Below, piece by piece: positions 56,375-64,000 of a stretch of 64,000 nt of DNA (its first letter is position 1; each line of letters begins with the position of its first letter). The notes below the pieces were generated by a model. That model saw only the letters and a list, made by a program, of their open reading frames with translations. It searched no databases and was not told the origin of the DNA. Position numbers and translations under genes: made by a program. Origin of the DNA: Azorinus chamasolen. Its lineage: Eukaryota; Mollusca; Bivalvia; Cardiida; Solecurtidae. The DNA lies in the NCBI GenBank assembly GCA_963576725.1, contig OY755252.1:51237059-51301058 (forward strand), read 5' to 3'.

Positions 56375-56554
56375 ACAGTAGAACCTGTCTTAAGCGACCA
56401 TGAAAAGTAATTGTGGGCATATAAGGCAGGTGGTAGCTTAATGCAGGTCAAAAGTAATGCAGAAAGTTCCTATATATAAGCATTAAGCAAACACCTGCTT
56501 TTTAAGATTCCTTTGTTCAATAAATGACTGGTCGCTTAAGACGGGTTCTACTGT
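56375..56554. mobile_element. MITE family C, complete copy
   Basis: TACAGTAGAACCTGTCTTAA at the left and TAAGACGGGTTCTACTGT at the right. The centre is an imperfect palindrome GGTAGCTTAATGCAGG...GCATTAAGCAAACACC. Confidence 0.75.
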
Positions 56555-56559
56555 CCTAG

Positions 56560-57530
56560 TGGCGCTAAGTGGTATAGTTGTATAATACAGAGCAGAGATA
56601 AGGTGCCGATTCAAACACCAACCTCGTCATTTCTCCACCTAACCCTACGTAATGCTTATACCACAAAATAGATTTGAATCGTCTCAAAAGATTATTCACA
56701 ACCTAGGGTTTGGTGGGGGAAATAAAGGAACTATTCTTGAAACTAGTTTTATTTACGCATCTTGTCTGGGTCTCAGGTAATACGTGTAGTATTATGATGT
56801 ACTGTTTGTTGCCAATACACTCTTGTAAATAACCACCAGAACTCTTTTCTACTATCTTGTAATTCGAACTGGGTAGATAGATGATGAATCTTGTTTGATC
56901 ACGACTGAAAAAGTAGATATGCTAAGAAAATGGTCCTGAAGGTAAATGGCTTAAATGATACCCCGCTGTGAAAAAATTTTTTTTAGATCTTGTGCAATTT
57001 TGACGACTGGTTACTCGATAACCAAACAACTATGATTCTCATGAGAAGTCGTGTTGCCCGGCTTCTAGTCTATATCAAAGCTGTTTGCAAATGCAGGTGG
57101 GGCCGTGCAACGGGGGTAAAGGGTTACACTGCCCGTGTAGATTGTGAAAACTACCAGTATATCCAGTACAGTAAAACTCTAATAGTTCCAATACAACACG
57201 TAGCATTATCGGACAGGGTGAAAGTCACGTATTAGTTCCTCTAGGAGATTTCTGCATGACTTTCATCATGCATTAAACAGTCATCTGCCGAAAACGTTCT
57301 TTATTACTAAGACTTAGAACTATCGAGTTTTCTGCACATGCATGTACAGAAGTTAATTAGCAAGCGTTTACAAGAGACCGGCCGAGCTGGATCTACATCG
57401 TTTAAAAATAAGACCCAAGACACCTTTACTTATGTAAATATAAAGTCATTGGTAATTGCTAATTAGAATGACGTTCATGTTAAAGAGAAGGACATGTGAA
57501 ACGTGATTCAAACTCGATACACTTTGGGTT
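56560..57530. other. No gene seen
   Basis: Contains a partial TACAGTAAAACTC element end at about 57168 with a short hairpin. Nothing else. Confidence 0.35.
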
Positions 57531-57531
57531 T

Positions 57532-57537
57532 TTTATT
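57532..57537 (-). promoter_or_regulatory. Poly(A) signal of SDR exon copy 1
   Basis: AATAAA on the minus strand, about 75 bases after the stop codon. Confidence 0.5.
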
Positions 57538-57611
57538 GCACATGGTTGAAAAATGTCTTCTGAAATTAACGGCATGAGAAACATCGTGCAACAATTGCCA
57601 AGGGCGATAAC

Positions 57612-57721
57612 TCAAATACAAGAAACGATCATACCGCCATCTACAGGCACGATTGTGCCACTTATCATCGACGCTTGCTCGCTTAGAAGGAAGATCGTGG
57701 TGTTGACAATGTCTTCCACTT
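57612..57721 (-). CDS. Terminal exon of a short-chain dehydrogenase (DCXR-like), copy 1
   Basis: On the minus strand, TTTTGTTTTCTTTTACAG is followed by (G)AA GTG GAA GAC and 36 codons to TGA. The reading is EVEDIVNTTIFLLSEQASMI, then SGTIVPVDGGMIVSCI. This is the C-terminal segment of classical SDR enzymes; the closest I know is L-xylulose reductase (AEVEHVVNAILFLLSDRSGM then PVEGG), which reduces L-xylulose and dicarbonyls with NADPH. The P-V-D-G-G motif is intact. A poly(A) signal AATAAA lies at 57532-57537. The catalytic Tyr/Lys and cofactor-binding exons are not visible nearby, so this may be a terminal exon of a gene extending rightward, or an orphan. Confidence 0.75.
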
Positions 57722-57929
57722 CTGTAAAAGAAAACAAAACCTTGACATAAGCTTCGGAATAAATGCGCTCGGATATTGTTTGGACCATTCTGGTAGAAGC
57801 TTGTAACCAATGAACATATTCAATCATGGACTATTTTAAGAGCCAACTTCTTTGAATAAATTTACTTAAAAAGGAATATTGCAGAATTAAACCGTACGTT
57901 TAATTTAGTATAAATATCGGTCTTGGAGA

Positions 57930-58015
57930 CAGGTGGCAGCTTAATGCAGGGTGAAAATCATGCAGGAGTTCTAGGAGATTTTCACACTGCATTAAAGCAA
58001 CCACCTGCCTAAAAG
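57930..58015. repeat. Hairpin repeat, family C
   Basis: GACAGGTGGCAGCTTAATGC and GCATTAAAGCAACCACCTGC pair around GGAGTTCTAGGAG. Confidence 0.7.
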
Positions 58016-58099
58016 TATCTCAATTGTTACATCATACTTAATTCTCTCGAGGTCATAGGCTTAACTCTTTGCACGCTAGCGGCGAAACTGTGATTACCT

Positions 58100-58170
58100 A
58101 TGCAAACAGTCTGGATCCAGATGAGAGGCCACATAATTGTGCGACTCATCAGGATCCAAACTGTTTGTCA
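58100..58170. repeat. Hairpin repeat, family B
   Basis: GCAAACAGTCTGGATCCAGA and GGATCCAAACTGTTTGTC pair around CACATAATTGTG. Confidence 0.65.
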
Positions 58171-58651
58171 TCTTGGACATATTTTGCATAAAATGAAAGA
58201 AAGTTTATTGAAGAATTGAAGCAGACGGCAATTGTTGCAGATGACAAATCACTCAACATTGTAAGGATTAAGCAAGCTGCAGAGATCTGTAATATAGTCT
58301 GCTTCAGGTTTGTCATCATTTGAATTTCTAAAAGATCAGTTTTAGGCATTTTGACCTAAGGCAAAATTGTCACAAGTTGTAAACAGTTTAGATTTTGGTC
58401 AGACAGTTACTTGGTATTATATCTGAATCCAAACAGTGCGTCCCACTTTGCCAACCTCTATTGTTTAAGTAGCTTGGATGGTAGTATTAACACTTACTAT
58501 TAAAAGGAAACAGGGGTTTTTGTATCCTTTGTATTATTAAAAAAAACATTAAAAGGAAAAAAGTAAAAAGGCAAACAAAATGAGACAAAACACTTTCTTA
58601 TCTTTAATTTATATACATTTCATCATTTATTGATTTACGTGTCAGGCTTAT

Positions 58652-58706
58652 AGTATCTTATAGTGTCTTATAGTATCTTATAATGTCTTATAGTATCTTA
58701 TAGTAA
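58652..58706. repeat. 11-bp tandem repeat
   Basis: TATAGTATCTTA / TATAGTGTCTTA alternating, about 5 copies. Confidence 0.8.
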
Positions 58707-58709
58707 TGT

Positions 58710-59920
58710 ATGTAATTTATTTCTAATTCATATCATTTAAGTTTATGACGCCGGTTACTGATTAGGGTCTGTAGTGTTTACTACAACACTAACTATAATT
58801 TACATGCATGACTATAATTTATTTTTAATTATATCATTTATTGATATACTTGTTACATGTATGATGCTGCAAATAACGAAGACCCTGGCCAGTTGTGGTA
58901 CATGTAACTGATCGGGGTCTGTATTGTTTGCAACAGAGACTCACAAATTGGCCCTGAACAGACTCACACTCGCAGTCTCCTCAGGAAAAAGTAAGAAAAT
59001 ACAATGCAATCACACAAAAAGACGAAGTACATGTATAGGCATAGATAAACTATTCTATGAACTCCAGGGTCTTTTCTGTTTGCAAAAGCATAGAAAGGCT
59101 TATTTTTATACAGACCAATTGTATCCGATATGGAACCCTGAAATCGTCTTCACTATACAATATAAAGTGAAACAATATTATGTGTCTAACAACACATATA
59201 CCAATGGAAGGTTTTACTTCAAATTTTCACCAATGATAAGCTGTCAACCTTGATATGAAGATTTTAAGAATGTAATTATTGCTCTGACCATTTTTACCAG
59301 AGTTATGGGACTCTGAAGTTTTCTTCACTTTATAACACATAGTCAAAATTGCTTGATATATAGACAATATTGTTAGGGGGAGGGGTGCATCAGTGTCTTG
59401 GAAACAATTGTCTAGTTAATTGTATATTCCCTGTTGTATCCTGCCATGCTAAGTTGAAATATATGTGTTACTTTATAATTTGTCATATTGTTAATATCAC
59501 CCCACAGTATATTTGGCAATTATTTGTAGGGTATTTAGAATCATAAGGAATATGTCTAAAATTGGTGGTAGTGTATATATTGATAAGTGAATGATGCATG
59601 CTAATTACTGTTATGGTTCACCAGATAGTAGCAGAAGTGTTACCCTTACTTTCAAATAATGGAGTGATAGCTCTAAACTACATTAAACTTTTGGCTCTAT
59701 TGGCACAAAGTGGCAAGTTAGGCTATTGGAATCGCCCTGTGTGTGACATGTTCATAAAACAATTCTTTAAATGTCTTCAAAACAACTGACATGATTTTCA
59801 GAAAAATCCACAGCAAACAATCAATATAATATATATTATGTCCGAAACCTTCAGTACTGTCAGTACTTTGATAGTATTTGAGTACGCACATTTAGGATTT
59901 ACACCACTCAATGGCATGAA
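58710..59920. other. No supported gene
   Basis: Open frames at 58924-59253 (+) and 59598-59789 (+) show no domain I recognise and no clear splice context. Confidence 0.3.
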
Positions 59921-59925
59921 TGATG

Positions 59926-60117
59926 CTAATGCCTCGTCTTAGATGTGCGGTAACTGGAAACGGCCCCGTTCCTGTTCAGCACTGATTTGGGGGTTCTGAT
60001 GTATATCGCCACTTTTAACCCCCGTTCGAACCAAGAGGGGTCCCGGTCGAGAATTTCTACTTTAATATCCATGGAGTGAAGGATTGACTTCTGGATCAAT
60101 ACTTTGATTATCTTCAT
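59926..60117 (-). pseudogene. Penelope-like retroelement remnant, GIY-YIG C-terminus
   Basis: The minus strand reads MDIKVEILDRDPSWFERGLK, then VAIYIRTPKSVLNRNGAV. This matches the typical EILDRE-WFKRGVKEAIYIR...LNRDGG end of GIY-YIG-bearing reverse transcriptases. The usual catalytic-region Glu (KEA) is Val here, so it is probably dead. No upstream domain was seen. Confidence 0.5.
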
Positions 60118-60138
60118 TGTTTAACATGATTAATTTGA

Positions 60139-60535
60139 TCTTACCCATTATTATACAGGGATCGTGTATATAAAACATTTGACCTTACCCATTATTGTAC
60201 AGGGATCGTGTATATAAAACATTAGACCTTACCCATTATTGTACAGGGATCGTGTATATAACACATTAGACCTGACCCATTATTGTACAGGGATCGTGTA
60301 TATAAAACATTAGACCTTACCCATTATTGTACAGGGATCGTGTATATAACACATTAGACCTTACCCATTATTGTACAGGGATCGTGTATATAACACATTA
60401 GACCTTACCCATTATTATACAGGGATCGTGTATATAACACATTAGACCTTACCCATTATTATACAGGGATCGTGTATATAACACATTAGACCTTACCCAT
60501 TATTATACAGGGATCGTGTATATAACACATTTGCT
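60139..60535. repeat. 44-bp minisatellite, 9 copies
   Basis: Unit CTTACCCATTATTGTACAGG then GATCGTGTATATAACACATT. Confidence 0.95.
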
Positions 60536-60612
60536 AACAGTGTATACCCTTATCAAAGGACTCCTTCGGATTGGCTCCTAATCGAGTCATTTGACCAGGG
60601 TCTGCACTGTTT
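60533..60612. repeat. MITE family A hairpin
   Basis: TTTGCTAACAGTGTATACCC and CCAGGGTCTGCACTGTTTTG pair around ACTCCTTCGGATTGGCTCCT. Confidence 0.5.
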
Positions 60613-61129
60613 TGTTTTGTCATTTAAAATAATTTTCTTCAGCGATAAATCTGGATACAGTTCCTTGGTTAATTAATATTCAGAAAAGGATGAGCCTATT
60701 TTAATTATTCACCAGATTAAGAGTTTGCTAATAAGTTCGCTTCGACTTTTAGCACATTGCCAAAACGTGCTTGCTTTATAGTAAACGTTTACAATAATGA
60801 TAATATGTCTCATATTTTCCGTTTCACATACTCCAAAGATGTATGCTCAATAGAATATTAAATAAATAGCCAGTACGAAAACAAACAACACAAAAAGGCT
60901 CGGATTCAATTCACCACGAACTGCAAATACAACCACTGCCTCAAAGAAGTGGTGGTGTCTGATCAGTGTGTTTCATCAAGGTCTAATCCGTCACTCTCCG
61001 GTACCAAAGTCAATTTGTCCACTTTTGTTCTACGCGGTGCGTTCCATTGTGAATGCCGTTTTTGTTCTGCATTATTTGCAATAACCTAATGTGCCTTTAC
61101 TTACAGTAATGCCTCAGTCATATTTGCCA

Positions 61130-61475
61130 CTGCAGCCGTTCGGTCTAAATTTTCTGCGGTCTATAGTATTTCTACCGGGCCACAGATTGTCTACTGGGCC
61201 ACATACTGACTACGGCTATGTACTGTAGTTGTCATATATGTCACGGCGTAACATTTGTGGAGACAAGACAATCTATGACTGCCGTGGCGCATTTGAAATG
61301 ATGACCCACGGTCACCGTACGACATCCATGCGGCCAGTCTGGCGCTACCGCTACACAACTTGGTTGTAAAAAGCTACGACGACAGTAGAAATCCTCGCTT
61401 AAAGTTTTACGGCGATCTTACGGCTTGTGAAAATATGTATGCGTCGTACCGCGGCCGAACGGGAGTGGCAGAGTT
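61130..61475. other. Weak inverted-repeat pair, no gene
   Basis: GCCACTGCAGCCGTTCGGTC (61130s) is mirrored imperfectly by GCCGAACGGGAGTGGCAGAG (61450s), locally GC-rich. Possibly an old element. Confidence 0.35.
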
Positions 61476-61502
61476 TCTATGACTGCCGCAGAAATATCTC
61501 GG

Positions 61503-61805
61503 TTTCAGCAGCGCACAGTCGCCATACAGCAGCTATAGAGCGCACAGTCGCCGTACAGCAGATATAGAGCGCACAGTCGCCGTACAGCAGCTATAGAGCA
61601 AATGTCGCCGTACAGCAGCTATAGAGCAAATGTCGCCGTACAGCAGCTATAGAGCGCACAGTCGCCGTACAGCAGCTATAGAGCGCACAGTCGCCGTACA
61701 GCAGCTATAGAGCGCACAGTCGCCGTACAGCAGCTATAGAGCAAATGTCGCCGTACAGCAGCTATAGAGCAAATGTCGCCGTACATCAGTTATAGAGCAA
61801 ATGTG
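61503..61805. repeat. 28/29-bp minisatellite, about 11 copies
   Basis: Two interchanged variants: CGCACAGTCGCCGTACAGCA and AAATGTCGCCGTACAGCA, each followed by GCTATAGAG. Confidence 0.95.
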
Positions 61806-61921
61806 ACTGGGAGATTAGCTAAATACAAGTATACAGCAGTGTTTAAGTACCAATCAAAATGGTTTTTATGTTAAATAGAAGGACATAATGAAACACAAGT
61901 CATACTCGAGATGTTTTGTTA

Positions 61922-61927
61922 TTTATT
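61922..61927 (-). promoter_or_regulatory. Poly(A) signal of SDR exon copy 2
   Basis: AATAAA on the minus strand, about 70 bases after the stop codon, at the position equivalent to copy 1. Confidence 0.5.
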
Positions 61928-61996
61928 GTACAAGATTGAAAACATCTAGAATGACGATGTTAGAGAAATCGTGACATAATTGCCAAGGGCGATAAT

Positions 61997-62106
61997 TCAA
62001 ATACAAGAAACGATCATACCGCCATCTACCGGCATAATTGTGCCATTGATCATCGACGCTTGCTCGCTTAGAAGAAAGACCGTAGCGTTGACAACGTCTT
62101 CTATTT
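61997..62106 (-). CDS. Terminal exon of a short-chain dehydrogenase (DCXR-like), copy 2
   Basis: This is a paralogue of the exon at 57612-57721: same length (110 bases), same phase, same acceptor context (TTTTCATTTACAG). It encodes EIEDVVNATVFLLSEQASMI, then NGTIMPVDGGMIVSCI and a stop. An AATAAA signal lies at 61922-61927. Similarity extends through the 3' flank and into the preceding intron, about 320 bases in all. No stop or frameshift is seen. Upstream exons were not recognised up to the window end, so the gene probably starts beyond 64000. Confidence 0.75.
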
Positions 62107-62477
62107 CTGTAAATGAAAATTCTTGACATAAGTCTCGCCACCGGATCATGGTTTGGTTCTCGACATACTACCACGATAGATGCTTAAGACCTGTTTAATA
62201 TGTCTGATATTTATGGACGACACCCGGATATGAGTAAACCTGTTCGATGGTATTTCTTTGAGTTTTAAGTCGGATAATATGTTGTTGAAATCTAGCTGAT
62301 TTACCATTTCCTGCATTTTAAACGCCTTTTACACATTTCAAAAGAGACTAGACCCAGATTAGACTCTGATTAGAATTCTGATTATAAATGCTCTATTTGT
62401 TTATGGTATACTCCAGATCATATTGATGTTTTCTAAACTCATCCACTTTTCGTAGCGGAGAGGTTCTACAGAACAAA

Positions 62478-63047
62478 TGTCCTGGTGACGACCTTCGAAC
62501 AATGTCCTGGAAACAACCTTCGAACAATGTTCTGGTGACAACCTATGAACAATGTCCTGGTGACAACCTTTGAACAATGTCCTGGTGACAACTTTTGAAC
62601 TATGTTCTAGTGACAACCTTCGAACTATGTCCTGGTAACAACCTAAGTTCGAACTATGTCCTGGTGACAACCTTCGAACTATGTCCTGGAAACAACCTTC
62701 GAACAATGTTCTGGTGACAACCTTTGAACAATGTCCTGGTGACAACCTTCGAACTATGTCCTGGTAACAACCTCAGTTCGAACTATGTCCTGGTGACAAC
62801 CTTTGAACTATGCCTAGTGACAACCTTTGAACTATGTTCTGGTGACAACATTTGAACTATGTTCTAGTGACAACCTTCGAACTATGTCCTGGTGATAACC
62901 TTTGAACTATGCCTGGTGACAACCTTTGAAATATGTCCTAGTAAAAAACCTGTGAACTTTGTCCTGGTGACAAATTGTCCTGGTGATAACCTTTGAACTA
63001 TGCCTGGTGACAACCTTCGAACTATGCCCTGGTGATAACCTTTGACA
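62478..63047. repeat. 25-bp minisatellite, about 22 copies
   Basis: Unit TTCGAACTATGTCCTGGTGA then CAACC. Variants AACAATG, TTTGAAC and an AACCTAAGTT insertion recur in blocks. Confidence 0.95.
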
Positions 63048-63107
63048 CTGACTGGTATTTATGGCAGAAACTGTAGAATCAGATCTTTATTTTTTTCATA
63101 TGCATGC

Positions 63108-63172
63108 AACTCAGACCCTGATCAGACGTCTCCTTCAGGAGCACTCCGATATGCGTCTACATTGTTTGCATA
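63108..63172. repeat. MITE family A hairpin
   Basis: CAGACCCTGATCAGACGTCT and GTCTACATTGTTTGCATA around CTCCTTCAGGAGC. Confidence 0.6.
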
Positions 63173-63276
63173 TGTCCCATGCACGGAATCACAGGTGTTT
63201 ATCGGTTAAAGAGATATAGTAGTGTGTACTCGATAGAACGTGTCTACTTGTTGACGTTAAGACCATATAATTACGG

Positions 63277-63490
63277 ACCGGCGGATGCGTTCGTGTGGTT
63301 AACGCACTCGACTATAATACCAGGGGCCCAAAGTTCGATCGCCCGCCGGACCAAGTCCTTCGGACGCGACTATAAACTGAGGTCCGATGTATCGGTGCTT
63401 TACACTGGCCATCTTAAAAGAACCGGAAAAACTCTGTCGATAATAAGAGTAGGTCATCTCTGTAATCTCTCCCATCTCTCTGGGTAGTCC
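63277..63490 (+). mobile_element. tRNA-derived SINE
   Basis: Head GGATGCGTTCGTGTGGTTAA (A box TGGTTAACGCA) and AAAGTTCGATCGC (B box) are spaced as in a tRNA. The body GACTATAAACTGAGGTCCGA and tail TCTCTCCCATCTCTCTGGG follow. Confidence 0.7.
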
Positions 63491-63714
63491 AATAATCAAC
63501 ACAAACAAACATATAACTACGGTCTTAACGTCAGCAAAACAGCTCGTTCGTGTACAAAATAATATTGCTAGAGGAATGTGCAAAGTATTATATATTTCTT
63601 TACAAATACAGTTGAACTTTTATATATCCACATTCGGGTTAACTCAAAGTAAAAAATCGGTTCGTCCAAAATTTACAATACAGAATTGTTCTGAAACGTA
63701 CCACTGTGCATATC

Positions 63715-63803
63715 TTGAAACAGCTTAATGCAGGTCGAAAGTAATGCTGAAAGTTCCTTTGACAGCATTCGGCATTACTATAGACCTGCTGTAAGCTGTG
63801 AAG
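63715..63803. repeat. Hairpin repeat, family C
   Basis: CAGCTTAATGCAGGTCGAAA and TATAGACCTGCTGTAAGCTG pair around TTCCTTTGACAG. Confidence 0.65.
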
Positions 63804-64000
63804 TTGAGAAATTGTTCCGATAGGAAATCGGATAACTCGAATTGCTGTTATCTCGAAGAAAAGTATCTGGCCCCTTGAAGTTCGAGATATCGACGTCCAA
63901 CTATGCATCCATTTCTATGCCAAACGTATAATATAGTATAAACGAATATGTCTAAATAAATACCATCTGCTCAGTCAAGTGTTGGCATTAACGTTATTTT

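Noticed and set aside
62401..62745. 114-codon minus-strand frame
   Set aside because: Translation of the 25-bp minisatellite.
24835..62747. CRISPR-like arrays among the many regular repeats
   Set aside because: Units are contiguous tandem repeats without unique spacers, in an animal genome.

Overview
The window is animal nuclear DNA, AT-rich and dominated by repeats. I infer a bivalve mollusc or a close relative. The reasons are spliced vertebrate-like exons, dense small inverted-repeat elements, tRNA-derived SINEs, Penelope-like retroelement remnants, and dispersed repeats of types I associate with clam and oyster genomes. No bacterial features, rRNA genes or CRISPR arrays were seen.

The main gene is a plus-strand carbohydrate sulfotransferase related to CHST15 (GalNAc4S-6ST). 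I assemble it from eight exons between 21366 and 56084. Six catalytic exons (39170-39383, 44336-44458, 46882-47038, 51336-51489, 52584-52731, 55888-56084) are well supported by homology, splice signals and intron phase. Two 5' exons (21366-21377 and 25764-25976) supply a start codon and a type II membrane anchor; they rest on phase, topology and a TATA plus initiator promoter, not on homology. The model is 405 residues, a Golgi-type sulfotransferase.

Two further genes are seen only in part, both on the minus strand. A signal-peptide first exon (3461-3500) with its own TATA/initiator promoter runs leftward. Two near-identical terminal exons of a short-chain dehydrogenase resembling L-xylulose reductase (DCXR) lie at 57612-57721 and 61997-62106.

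Layout: 0-21 kb holds repeats, SINEs, tRNA-like units and a 1.9 kb mobile element that recurs at 47-48.6 kb. From 21 to 31 kb come the 5' end of the sulfotransferase gene, degenerate arrays, a GC-rich inverted-repeat element and a 1.8 kb 39-bp minisatellite. From 31 to 37 kb there is a nested pair of inverted-repeat elements inserted in a 350-bp tandem array. From 38 to 56 kb lies the catalytic half of the gene, with large satellites in its introns and two exon starts whose splice acceptors are tandemly duplicated. From 57 to 64 kb there are the dehydrogenase exons and more minisatellites.

The most notable points are the duplicated splice-acceptor/exon-start units, one series of which is in frame; the nested TIR elements; the twin dehydrogenase terminal exons; and several cases where a mobile-element fragment has become a tandem array. 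All homology calls are from reading the translation; no search was run.
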